From positions 1 through 64,000 of the forward strand of contig JAAUSF010000009.1 in the NCBI GenBank assembly GCA_012033255.1: a DNA stretch of 64,000 nt, written 5' to 3'. The stretch comes from Cyanobacteria bacterium RU_5_0 (lineage in GTDB: Bacteria; Cyanobacteriota; Cyanobacteriia; Elainellales; Elainellaceae). This document shows, piece by piece, positions 9,218 to 17,644 of this stretch. Under the pieces are notes generated by a model. The model was not told the DNA's origin. It saw nothing but the letters and a program-made list of their open reading frames with translations, and searched no databases. The translations under genes and the position numbers were made by a program. Position 1 is the first letter of the stretch. Every line of letters starts with the position of its first letter.

Positions 9218-9238
9218 CCCCATTCCCCATTCCCCATT
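9218..9238. repeat. STRR heptamer repeat, 3 x CCCCATT
   Basis: Three exact tandem CCCCATT units lie here, identical to those at 1656-1676. Confidence 0.8.
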
Positions 9239-9352
9239 CCTGCTCTTCAGCTAAATAAAATACCTTGTATAGTCAGTGAATCAAGCAAGGTTACGGTTGC
9301 TAAGAGTACCCTTTATCTGAATACCCTGGATTTGTTGTAAGGGACTGAACCT

Positions 9353-9952
9353 ATGGCTCAAAAAATCCTGATCATTGATGACAGCAAAGCAGTCCGAATG
9401 CAGATCAAAGAGATGTTACCCAAAGGGAACTTTGAAGTCTTGGAAGCGGGTGACGGAGTTGAAGGGCTTGACCTGATGCAGCAAGAATCCCCTAACTTAG
9501 TTTTGTTAGATTTCTTCATGCCACGAATGAACGGATGGGAAGTTGTGCAGCAGATTCAAACTCATCCAACCCTCAGCGGCATTCCGATCGTTTTAATGTC
9601 AGGTCGTCGGGAGGAGGTTGAGCAGAAAATCCCTGACCTGATGAACTATTTTGAGTTCATTGGCAAGCCGTTTGAGCAACCACTTTTGGTCAAGGCGATC
9701 AAATCGGCAATGGTGAAGGCAAAAAATCGGCAACACGTTACCAGCACACCTCATCCTGCCATAACATCTGCCCAAGTTCCGGTTGCTTCATCTGATTCCT
9801 CGGCATCTAGGTCTAGCGATGCGGCTATGATGCAAACATTGAAAGCAGAAGTTCATGCCCTGCGCCAAGAAAATGTGAAATTGCGAACGGATGTTGAAAG
9901 TTTGAAAAAGCAGGTCAGCCAAATCATGGCATTTTTGCGGCAACGAAAGTAG
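9353..9952 (+). CDS. Response regulator (CheY-like receiver) with C-terminal coiled coil
   Basis: Residues 4-122 form a receiver domain: acidic pair Asp9-Asp10, phosphoacceptor Asp53 in LVLLDFFMP, Ser83 and Lys105 in the switch positions. A Ser/Pro-rich linker (about 125-160) leads to a predicted coiled coil (TLKAEVHALRQENVKLRTD, then more heptads) at 165-195. There is no DNA-binding domain, so output is likely through protein interaction or dimerisation. No kinase is adjacent on the same strand, though a GAF histidine kinase lies 1.2 kb away on the opposite strand. Confidence 0.85.
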   Translation: MAQKILIIDDSKAVRMQIKEMLPKGNFEVLEAGDGVEGLDLMQQESPNLVLLDFFMPRMNGWEVVQQIQTHPTLSGIPIVLMSGRREEVEQKIPDLMNYFEFIGKPFEQPLLVKAIKSAMVKAKNRQHVTSTPHPAITSAQVPVASSDSSASRSSDAAMMQTLKAEVHALRQENVKLRTDVESLKKQVSQIMAFLRQRK

Positions 9953-9962
9953 GGATTGGGAG

Positions 9963-10871
9963 TTAAAAAGATTTTGGGTTGCGTATGGGAATGCGTTGCC
10001 CTTTCGATCGCTGAATTGCCTCTCCCACCGTCACATTCAACTGTCCCCCGATCAGCATGATCAGCGAACTCATGTGTAGCCAGATCAGTAGCACAATCAC
10101 GGCTCCAACGGCACCATAGACCTGATTGTAGTTACCAAACCGCTGCACATATAGCCGGAACAAGTTCGATAGAATTGCCCAAAACACGGCGGCAATAATC
10201 GCTCCGGGCATAATTGGCTGTCCAGGGTTCCAACGACTGGGACCAAACCGATAGATGAATGCAAATAGGGTAGACATGATTCCCAAGACAAAAGGCAATG
10301 CTAGCAGCCGCCAGAGGTGTAGCAGTCTAGGTTCTAGTGTTCCGCTTTGCTGAGCAATATGCCGCACCACCATATCGCTGATGAACACGATCGCCGATGC
10401 CAACAACAGCAGCAGAATTCCGCCGATCGTCAGTCCTAGGGCAATGAGTTTGGCTTTCCAGAAAGGGCGGACTCGGTTACGCGGAATCCGGTGAATTTGA
10501 TCCAACGCCGCCATTGCCGCACTCAGGGCACCCGATGCAATCCATAGAGCGAACACAAAGCTGAGGGAAAACAATTCACCATTTTGGCTCCCACTAATGG
10601 CATCAGCGAAGCCTTCGATCACACCTAATACATCTTCAGGAGCCACTGCGCTGACTCGTTCCGCCAACACTTGGAATGTCGCCTTCAATGGATTAAACAG
10701 CCCGATCGCCGTCAACACCGCCAAGATCGCTGGAAACAGAGAAAGCATCGTGTTATATGCCATTTCTGCCGCTAATCCAGGGAGCCGTTGTTGTAGGGCA
10801 GCATCGATCGTCTTGCGAATCGTTTGCCAAGTGAGATGCTGAAAGAATCGGAAGAAGCGCAGGGAGAGCAT
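9963..10871 (-). CDS. YihY/BrkB family inner-membrane protein
   Basis: This 302-residue polytopic membrane protein has about six hydrophobic helices. YihY/BrkB signatures are visible: GLAAEMAYNTMLSLFPAIL near residue 35, then RFGPSRWNPG..IMPGAIIAA, and the C-terminal YNQVYGAVGAVIVLLIWLH. The family was once called ribonuclease BN, but it is a membrane protein of uncertain transport function. It converges with the response regulator, with only 10 bases between their ends. Confidence 0.85.
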   Translation of the reverse strand: MLSLRFFRFFQHLTWQTIRKTIDAALQQRLPGLAAEMAYNTMLSLFPAILAVLTAIGLFNPLKATFQVLAERVSAVAPEDVLGVIEGFADAISGSQNGELFSLSFVFALWIASGALSAAMAALDQIHRIPRNRVRPFWKAKLIALGLTIGGILLLLLASAIVFISDMVVRHIAQQSGTLEPRLLHLWRLLALPFVLGIMSTLFAFIYRFGPSRWNPGQPIMPGAIIAAVFWAILSNLFRLYVQRFGNYNQVYGAVGAVIVLLIWLHMSSLIMLIGGQLNVTVGEAIQRSKGQRIPIRNPKSF

Positions 10872-11194
10872 GGAAGGACGGAGGATGAAGGATGAATGGG
10901 AGGTTTCGGTCAGTTGGATTGGGGGAGCGCGATCGAGTCTGTCGATGTAGTCAAGGTTTTAAGATCAAGATCCTAAGATCAAGACCTTACACCCGTTTTC
11001 AGTTGAATGTGATATGTAAAGGGGCACGATATGCCGTGCCCATACAAGTTTGATGGATTGGACGCCATTGAAAACCGCCATACCTGAAAAGTATTGAGTT
11101 TTTTATCGTCTCTCTCCTTCGATCGCTCTACAACTTGTCATACCGAATCTGATCCATTCAATATTCTGCTCTCACCAAAGCAAAATATATCCCT
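10872..11194. other. Intergenic region, no gene seen
   Basis: This gap lies between two minus-strand genes. It contains two direct copies of AAGATCAAGA around 10960-10985, and nothing else is recognisable. It should hold the promoter of the yihY-like gene and the end of the histidine kinase transcript. Confidence 0.5.
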
Positions 11195-13171
11195 TCATCG
11201 TTCATCCCTTTTCCTGGCTAGCTGAACAATAAATGTTGTCCAGCCTTCTGCGCTTTCGACGGTAATGCTACCATGCAATTGCTCAACAAGTTTTTGTACG
11301 AGAGCCAGCCCTAGTCCGGTTCCGCCTCGGCTCCAGGGGTCGGCATTGGGGCAACGGTAGAATTTATCGAAAATTTTGGGCAGTTCGTCTGACGGAATAT
11401 GGGCCTGGTTGCGGATGATGAATGTTGTCACCAGAGTAGCGTCTGTTGTAGGTTGGGGTTCGACATGAACGTCTAGATTGATCTTGCCGCCAGAAATGGT
11501 GTATTTGCAGGCGTTGTTCAGCAGTTCTGCCAGGATGCGGCGCAGAATAGTACCATTTGAGGTCAGTGGAGGCAAATTGGCAGGGTAGGTGGCTTGGAGT
11601 ATTTGCTGGCGATCGGCTGCCCGGGATTGAAAGGGTTCAACCAGATGAGGGAGCCAGTCTTGGAGATCGATCGAGTCGAGTGCAACTGGGTAAGAGGCGG
11701 CTTCCAGACGTTGCAAGTCCAATAAATCATCAATGAGTTCTGCTTCGCGGCTCGATTCTCGCTCCAAAATCTCGATATATTGCCGACGCTTCTTGTCGGT
11801 GTTAGCGACTTTTAGCATCTGAATTGCCATCTTGACGTTGGTGATAGGCGTTCGCAGTTCGTGAGAGACGGTGCTAAGGAATTCGTCTTTGAGGCGATTG
11901 AGCTTTTCGAGTTCCTGAACTTGGACTTGAGCGGCTTGATAGAGGCGGGCTTGGCGGATGGCGATCGCACATTGGTTTGCCACTTGCTGCACGAGTCGAA
12001 TTTCAAACTCACTAAACACATGCTCGTGCTGATGAATCAACCATAAGTCACCCAATACCGTTTGATCGATCACCTGGGATGATCCCAGATCAACAAACAT
12101 GGGACAGGCAAGCATCGCCACTCTGCCTCGTTCTGGGTTGGGAACAAGGGAGCAAAACTGGAAGTAATGTCCTTGCTGAAGCTGATGATAGATCTCCGGA
12201 AAATCATCCATTTGCGCCACTTTACCCTGATAGGTAGGGATGGAGTGCGTATATTCGTAGCGAATTGTGGAAGTTCCCTGATTCAAGTCATAGAGGGCTG
12301 CATTACAGCCACCCAATCCCAAAACTAGCGTCAGTTCTTTGACGGCTGCCTGTAGAATTTGGTTTTCATCCAGCGAATCTCGGACTTTATCGGTGATACG
12401 TTTCAGCATTGATTCAAAGGCAAGAGCTTTTTGCAACTGGGCGGCGTGTTGCTGAACTTGCGTGTTGAGTTGCTGTGAATATTGATAAATGTCTGACTGA
12501 CGCAGGGCGATCGCCACTTCCGCCCCAAGTTGCTGCAATGCTTCAACCTCTGAGGGTTGCCAGTCGCGCACTTCCATACACTGATGGACGCAAATCGCAC
12601 CCAGCAAATCTTCGCCTTTGAAAATGGGAGCCGTCAGGATGGCATTGACCTGTTGGTGTTGCAAGAGTGTGGCGATCGCGGGGGGGAGTGCAGCTTGTTG
12701 GATATCATCGATCGCTAAACATGCCTCATAGCAACAGCTTACAAGTTTCTCGATCACTGTAGAGTCAACGGTAGTGCCCAACATCGACGCATAACCAGGC
12801 TGAACGGCTTCAGCCGCGATCGTCGCGAGTCCGGCATCCAAGCGATAGAGAACAACCCGATCGGCGGTTAGCAATTTCTGAATAGCGGTCACGGTGCTAT
12901 CCAAAATTTCGGCTGGGTTAAGCGATTGACGCAACTGTTGAGTGATTTGCCCGATCGCACGATAGCGTTGACACTCCTCGACAACCGCCCGATGGTGAAT
13001 GGCTAAACTCTGATTTTCCTGATTGAGATCCTCAACGCTCGCCTGCCACTCTGTCAACGCAGACAACACAACCTCTAAAGCATCGGTGAAGGGAGATGCA
13101 GCAGACGGTAAAACTGTTTCCAGTTGGACTCTTGCCGTCGATAAAGAGCCGTCTACTATTTTTTTCGTCAC
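11195..13171 (-). CDS. GAF-domain sensor histidine kinase
   Basis: The 658-residue protein has a short N-terminal coiled coil, a first GAF domain (about residues 90-230), a second GAF (about 265-415), a HisKA dimerisation domain with the intact H-box FLSTVSHELRTP (about 435-500) and an HATPase_c domain. The latter has N-box ELLNNACKYT and glycine-rich GTGLGLALV. There is no membrane segment, so it is a cytoplasmic sensor. The ligand of the GAF domains is unknown; a Cys-His bilin-binding motif is not evident. The GTG start at 13171 is supported by AAGGAG seven bases upstream. The nearby response regulator at 9353 is a possible partner, but this is only proximity. Confidence 0.88.
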   Translation of the reverse strand: MTKKIVDGSLSTARVQLETVLPSAASPFTDALEVVLSALTEWQASVEDLNQENQSLAIHHRAVVEECQRYRAIGQITQQLRQSLNPAEILDSTVTAIQKLLTADRVVLYRLDAGLATIAAEAVQPGYASMLGTTVDSTVIEKLVSCCYEACLAIDDIQQAALPPAIATLLQHQQVNAILTAPIFKGEDLLGAICVHQCMEVRDWQPSEVEALQQLGAEVAIALRQSDIYQYSQQLNTQVQQHAAQLQKALAFESMLKRITDKVRDSLDENQILQAAVKELTLVLGLGGCNAALYDLNQGTSTIRYEYTHSIPTYQGKVAQMDDFPEIYHQLQQGHYFQFCSLVPNPERGRVAMLACPMFVDLGSSQVIDQTVLGDLWLIHQHEHVFSEFEIRLVQQVANQCAIAIRQARLYQAAQVQVQELEKLNRLKDEFLSTVSHELRTPITNVKMAIQMLKVANTDKKRRQYIEILERESSREAELIDDLLDLQRLEAASYPVALDSIDLQDWLPHLVEPFQSRAADRQQILQATYPANLPPLTSNGTILRRILAELLNNACKYTISGGKINLDVHVEPQPTTDATLVTTFIIRNQAHIPSDELPKIFDKFYRCPNADPWSRGGTGLGLALVQKLVEQLHGSITVESAEGWTTFIVQLARKRDER

Positions 13172-13488
13172 AGTTCTACTCCTTACGCTTGGAATGGCTT
13201 CGGCAATGGCACCCCCTGACTCTAGAAAGAATTCTCTGGCTAAAGGTCGCGATCGAATGAATACCGCTAGGAAGTACTATGCCGCAAAGTTTGGGCAGAG
13301 TGCTACTGTACTGAGGAAGTTTGTTCCAAATCGTTCGTGAAAAGGAAAAAGCGGGAGGGAAAAAAGCTCCTTTTATCTTTCCCTGTATCAAGGGTTCCCA
13401 AACCCGATCGAGGTTCCTCTACCTGTTTGCCTTATCCCAAGGCACTCCCGTTCATGCAATTTTGCAAACTAATTGCACAGCCGCTTAT
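13172..13488. other. Intergenic region, no gene seen
   Basis: This is a 317-bp gap between two minus-strand genes. No convincing ORF, RNA or repeat was recognised. It includes the ribosome binding site of the downstream kinase at its lower end. Confidence 0.5.
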
Positions 13489-13842
13489 TCAACTGGCTGC
13501 ACTCTCAATCAAATGCCACTGGCGATTTTCGGCGATCGCTCGATTGACCAAATTAAATACTTGCCGACAGTGATTATTGCTGTGCAACGGCAGTTCTTCA
13601 TTCTTGACCACAAAATTCATCTGCACTTCCGCTTCTTTAGCAGTGGATTGCTCAATCAAAACTTCCACAGTCACAAGTTTGGCGTAGGATACGTGACCAG
13701 GGACTTCACGAGCCACCAGGTAATCCTCTGAAGAATAAATCACATCCAGGCTGCACGAATGTAGGATATCGGTCAATAGCTGCCGAAATCGGTCTAGCGA
13801 GACTGCAACCTTAAACAGACTTGTGTAGCGAGCCATAGGCAT
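13489..13842 (-). CDS. Conserved hypothetical protein
   Basis: This 117-residue soluble protein has mixed alpha/beta character and no signal peptide. ARYTSLFKVAVSLDRFRQLL and SYAKLVTVEVLIEQST are the best-ordered segments. I do not recognise a named family, although the composition looks like a real protein rather than a shadow frame. The start may be the ATG at 13842 or the in-frame ATG at 13836, which has GGGGAT upstream. It is divergent from tmk. Confidence 0.6.
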   Translation of the reverse strand: MPMARYTSLFKVAVSLDRFRQLLTDILHSCSLDVIYSSEDYLVAREVPGHVSYAKLVTVEVLIEQSTAKEAEVQMNFVVKNEELPLHSNNHCRQVFNLVNRAIAENRQWHLIESAAS

Positions 13843-14186
13843 CCCCGGTCGTCTAACTGTGAAACCGTCTGATCATACCCAACCTGAATTCACAACCGCA
13901 GTCAAGAGTCAGGGGTAACAAAATCCTAACTTAACTTTCCGTCCAGAGTTGACTAACATGGGTCAAACTTGTCAGGGGGCTACGATTCAGGCGTCGATAA
14001 AGAGGGATAACGTTCAATCATTCAAAATACAAATGGGTTCCTTAAAATCCCTCTATACATATTTTCCATATATCGTCATTTTCGATCATGCTTCCGGAAC
14101 TTTTTCCCTATTCTAGGACACGAGTGGGGGGAGGATGAAAGATGAAAAATGAAGAGTGAGGGGGAGGAGTGAGGGGGAGGAAAAAT
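13843..14186. promoter_or_regulatory. Divergent intergenic region; heptamer-like repeats supply the tmk ribosome binding site
   Basis: This is the shared upstream region of the 13489-13842 gene and tmk. Its last 70 bases are purine-rich degenerate heptamers (GGATGAA, AGATGAA, AAATGAA, GAGTGAG, GGGAGGA). The final GGGGGAGGA directly provides the ribosome binding site of tmk. No other feature was recognised. Confidence 0.5.
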
Positions 14187-14855
14187 ATGCAGGGTCGGTT
14201 GATTGTGTTTGAAGGGGTGGAAGGGTGTGGCAAGACGACGCAAATTGCCCGATCGCACCTGTGGCTGCAAGACAGTGGCATTCTGGAGTCGTTGCAAACA
14301 CGAGGGAATGTGTCTCAGTTGATGATCACTCGTGAACCAGGCGGTACAGAGGTAGGACGGGCAATTCGTCAGCTCTTACTGTATCCGGCTTCGCAAGAAC
14401 TGGTGCAAAATCGAACTGAGTTGTTGCTTTATGCCGCCGATCGCGCACAGCATGTTGAAGAGATTTTGAAACCGCATCTAGCTGAAGGAGGATTAATTTT
14501 GTGTGATCGCTATACCGATTCGACGATCGCCTATCAGGGGTATGGTCGTGGACTCGATCGCGCCTTGATTGATCAACTGAATCAAATTGCAACGAGTGGA
14601 TTGCAAAGCGATTTGACGTTGTGGTTAGATGTGGATGTCGAAATTGGGTTAGCACGGGCAAAGCAGCGGGGAGTGCGCGATCGGATTGAACAAGCCACGA
14701 TCGATTTCCATCGTCGAGTTCAGCAAGGCTTCAACGAATTGGCGAGAACCTATCCCGATCGAATGGTGCGCGTGGATGCAAGTCTCAATGAAACAGAAGT
14801 CGCTCAAGCCATCCAGACTATTTTGCAAACTCGATTAGCACAGTGGTATACCTGA
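14187..14855 (+). CDS. tmk: Thymidylate kinase
   Basis: The protein (222 residues from this start) phosphorylates dTMP to dTDP. It has the P-loop FEGVEGCGKTTQ, the DRY-type motif LILCDRYTDSTIAYQGYGR with the catalytic Arg region, and LWLDVDVEIGLARAKQRG leading into the lid. The length is normal for the family. The ATG at 14187 is chosen over a GTG at 14169 because GGAGG lies 7 bases before it and the family begins close to GRLIVFEG. An inverted run of CTGAG/CTCAG heptamers follows the stop (14857-14909). Confidence 0.93.
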   Translation: MQGRLIVFEGVEGCGKTTQIARSHLWLQDSGILESLQTRGNVSQLMITREPGGTEVGRAIRQLLLYPASQELVQNRTELLLYAADRAQHVEEILKPHLAEGGLILCDRYTDSTIAYQGYGRGLDRALIDQLNQIATSGLQSDLTLWLDVDVEIGLARAKQRGVRDRIEQATIDFHRRVQQGFNELARTYPDRMVRVDASLNETEVAQAIQTILQTRLAQWYT

Positions 14856-14986
14856 GGGCTGAGGGCTGAGGCTGAGTTTAAGCTATTTCTCAGTTCTCAG
14901 TTCTCAGTCTTTTTCAAAAAATTTTCTATGACAGGAGGTTTTTTATGATTAAAGTTGTGTCCTCCTGAGTTTGATCCCATCTCCCC

Positions 14987-16609
14987 ATGCGCCTGACTGG
15001 ATCTTGGTTACAAGTTATTTGCCAGGGAGTCCTTCCCATCAGCGTTTGGCTACTTCCCCAGACGATCGCCCTCGCCAGCCCAGAGCCGTTGATATCGCCA
15101 GCAATTGCCCAATCTGTTGCGGCGAATCAGGCTGATGAGACGATCGAGTCTCCCTCAAACGCTAAACCTGAGTCACCGGATGAGATGCCGCCTCCATCCA
15201 CACCAGCACCGACAGCACCAACCGATCCAGAGGCAATGGAGGAATCTAATGGGCTGCAAGGCGATGAACGATTACAAATTCTAATTGAAGCCGATCGCCT
15301 CTACTTGCAAGGACGAATTGCTGAGGCGGAAGCCCTTTATCGTAAAGCAAAAGGATCGTTTACGGGGGTGGAGTTTGGCGATCGTCCTGACCCTATCTTC
15401 GATCCAGCCTTATTATCTCCTGCTGGACAAGTCTATTGGCGCGAAGCGGTAGCCGGACGCGAACTGAATCTACCAACCCGGATGCTTGTGCCATTGGGAT
15501 TGTTGACTGAGCAGTGTCCCGAATTTATTCCGGGTCATCTTCGCTATGCTGAAGTGTTGATGGAGCAAGGTCAACCCGAACAAGCATTGATGGTTTTAGA
15601 ACGGGCAACCACGCTTTATCCGGAGCAAAGTGAGCTAGTTCGCGTCAGAATCAACGCCTTAGCGGCTCAAGAGAAATGGCTAGATGCCTCGATCGCCGCT
15701 CGCCAATTTGCTCTGCTGAATCCGGATGATCCTGCCGCACCCGAATTTGAGCGATTAGCCGAAGAATACCTCGACACGTTTAAGGGAAACCTGCGGGAAC
15801 GCCTGACTGGGAACGCGATCGCCAATGTCATCACTGGGGCGATCGGCTTTGCACTCACTGGAGGGTTACTGGGACCGTTAACCGCCCTCGATACGGCCAT
15901 CATCCTGTTACGCGGCGAATCAGAAGTGGGTGAAAGCATTGCCAACGATGCTCAACGAGAGCTAGACCTGATTACTGAGCCAGAAGTCGTGGCGTATGTT
16001 GATGAAGTCGGTCAGCAATTGGCAAGTGTCACGGGTCGTGATGAGTTTGAATATGAGTTCTACATCATCCGCGACCCAGAACTGAATGCTTTTGCGCTTC
16101 CAGGGGGCAAAATTTTCATCAATGCTGGAGCCATCACCCAAACCAACTCTGAAGCCGAACTCGCCGGACTGATTGCCCATGAACTCTCTCACACCGTTCT
16201 GTCCCACGGCTTCCAATTAGTCACAACAGGCAATGTCACCGCCAGCGTTTTATTTTCTATCCCGTATGCGGGTGAGTTGGCGACTGAATTAACGCTGCTG
16301 AGTTATAGCCGCGACATGGAACGACAAGCGGATGCAATGGGAACCCGTCTCTTAGCCACATCTGGCTATGCGGCTGACGGACTCCACAACCTGATGGTGA
16401 CACTCAACGAACAAAGCGAGTCTTATCCAGCGTTTGAATGGCTCTCCACGCACCCTGACACCGCCGAACGGATTCGCAATATTGAAATGCAAATCGAACA
16501 GAATGGCTATAACCGCTATACTTATGAAGGGGTTGAGCGACATCAACACATTCAGCAGCGAATTCAGCAATTGATGGGCGAACCAGAATCTAGCCCGGAT
16601 AAGGATTAG
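14987..16609 (+). CDS. M48-family metalloprotease with TPR region (BepA-like)
   Basis: The 540-residue protein has an N-terminal signal peptide and a Pro/Thr/Glu-rich linker to about residue 85. TPR-like helices follow (about 90-260). The zinc protease domain has HELSH within LIAHELSHTVLSHG near residue 400 and a downstream RDMERQADAMGTRLL supplying the third zinc ligand. The order (TPR before protease) is reversed relative to E. coli BepA. Family members act in the periplasm on outer-membrane assembly or protein quality control. The preferred start is the ATG at 14987. It is transcribed alone. Confidence 0.88.
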   Translation: MRLTGSWLQVICQGVLPISVWLLPQTIALASPEPLISPAIAQSVAANQADETIESPSNAKPESPDEMPPPSTPAPTAPTDPEAMEESNGLQGDERLQILIEADRLYLQGRIAEAEALYRKAKGSFTGVEFGDRPDPIFDPALLSPAGQVYWREAVAGRELNLPTRMLVPLGLLTEQCPEFIPGHLRYAEVLMEQGQPEQALMVLERATTLYPEQSELVRVRINALAAQEKWLDASIAARQFALLNPDDPAAPEFERLAEEYLDTFKGNLRERLTGNAIANVITGAIGFALTGGLLGPLTALDTAIILLRGESEVGESIANDAQRELDLITEPEVVAYVDEVGQQLASVTGRDEFEYEFYIIRDPELNAFALPGGKIFINAGAITQTNSEAELAGLIAHELSHTVLSHGFQLVTTGNVTASVLFSIPYAGELATELTLLSYSRDMERQADAMGTRLLATSGYAADGLHNLMVTLNEQSESYPAFEWLSTHPDTAERIRNIEMQIEQNGYNRYTYEGVERHQHIQQRIQQLMGEPESSPDKD

Positions 16610-16727
16610 AACTTTAAGTACAGATCTCGCAATCAATGTTTGCTATGTCGGTGAATTTAATCAATTGTGGGGTGGGTGAGGACACCCGCCCGAACGGGCA
16701 AGATGCCCATCTCACAAGATCTGTAAT

Positions 16728-16822
16728 TATAGCGATAGCCCTATTGGTTAGGACATTTTTGTGGAGCGGCTTCGCCACCCCACAAAAATGTCCCTGTCCT
16801 AACTTAGCTGACTACAGCTATA
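16728..16822. mobile_element. MITE-like palindromic element, copy A
   Basis: The element begins TATAGCGATAGCC and ends in GCTATA, with GGTTAGGACA and TGTCCTAAC inside the ends. Its centre is a perfect 14-bp inverted repeat (GGACATTTTTGTGG at 16751-16764 with its complement at 16780-16793). The same terminal pattern flanks 39755-39868, and one end recurs at 29846. No ORF is present. Flanking TA bases are consistent with a TA target duplication. Confidence 0.65.
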
Positions 16823-16986
16823 ACTCTGTCGGGCAATGATCACTGCACTGAATACGTTCCATCTACGACCAGCGAATGCCTGGTTACGAATGATGCTGCA
16901 TCCGAACTATCTTGGCGGGGTTGCCCTGGCTTAGAGGGCAGACCCACGTGTGCCTGCCCCGACCCACGTGGGTCTACCCTGCCAAA

Positions 16987-17514
16987 TCAGTACGTATAGA
17001 CGGCTCCATTCGTCTCGATGCTGACGGTTGTTTGTCCGGGGATATCGCTGAGGGCTTCGCCAATCACGATCGTCACTACATTATCGGAGGCGATCACGTC
17101 CATGCTCAAGCCGATGTCTGGCGTTTCGGGATAAGCGACCAGGTAGATCGGCACGGGCAGAAAGCTAGTTGTGGTGGTGCCAAAGGTGATACTACCTCCA
17201 GGTGGAATGTCACGATCGGTGCTAGCAGGTTGGGTGAGGCGGCAGGTAATTGTGGTTCCTCCGGCGTTGATGATTTCGATTTGAATCGGACGGCTTGGAT
17301 CGACGCTAGCGATCGCTTGTCCGGCAGTTTGAGCAATGTCTAACTGAGCAATGTCTAACTGAGCAATGTCTAACTGAGCAATGTCTAACTGAGTAACATC
17401 GGGTTGAGTGATATCTTGAGCCGCGAGAGGCGTTGGCACAACTGCAATGGCGATCGGCAGAGTCATGCTTAGAGCAATGGCTGAAACGGGAATGGAGAAG
17501 AGATGAAATGGCAT
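16987..17514 (-). CDS. Secreted protein with DIAQL repeats
   Basis: From the ATG at 17514 the protein is 175 residues: a signal peptide (MPFHLFSIPVSAIALSMT..., cleavage likely after LAAQ), then a five-residue repeat LDIAQ encoded by four exact 15-bp units, then a globular domain of about 120 residues. The frame stays open to an ATG at 17655, overlapping the end of the kinase-like gene. The signal peptide favours the shorter form. No strong ribosome binding site is visible. I do not recognise the family. It is a likely periplasmic protein, possibly co-transcribed with the two genes upstream. Confidence 0.6.
   Translation of the reverse strand: MPFHLFSIPVSAIALSMTLPIAIAVVPTPLAAQDITQPDVTQLDIAQLDIAQLDIAQLDIAQTAGQAIASVDPSRPIQIEIINAGGTTITCRLTQPASTDRDIPPGGSITFGTTTTSFLPVPIYLVAYPETPDIGLSMDVIASDNVVTIVIGEALSDIPGQTTVSIETNGAVYTY
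17331..17390. repeat. Tandem repeat, 4 x 15 bp, in coding sequence
   Basis: Four exact copies of GAGCAATGTCTAACT lie end to end and encode the LDIAQ repeats of the secreted protein. Exact identity suggests recent expansion by slippage, so copy number may vary between strains. Confidence 0.9.
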
Positions 17515-17644
17515 AGAGTTTGTTAAATAAATGGGAATGAAATGCGAATGAGCGGCTTTAGCAAAATGGGTAATCCCATCTGCGTCGGTATAGGTGCAAT
17601 ACCCAGGAAAAATTATCTCATCCGGAGAAAGATCGATCGCAATT

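Larger units (their letters stand above)
8584..9352. other. Intergenic region between divergent operons, with heptamer repeats
   Basis: This gap separates rfbF (minus) from the response regulator (plus) and should hold both promoters. I see no gene in it. AAAATCAG (8903) and CTGATTTT (about 8930) form an 8-bp inverted repeat. A C-rich/G-rich hairpin occurs at about 8832-8852. Two heptamer repeat clusters lie at 9137-9178 and 9218-9238. Confidence 0.6.
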
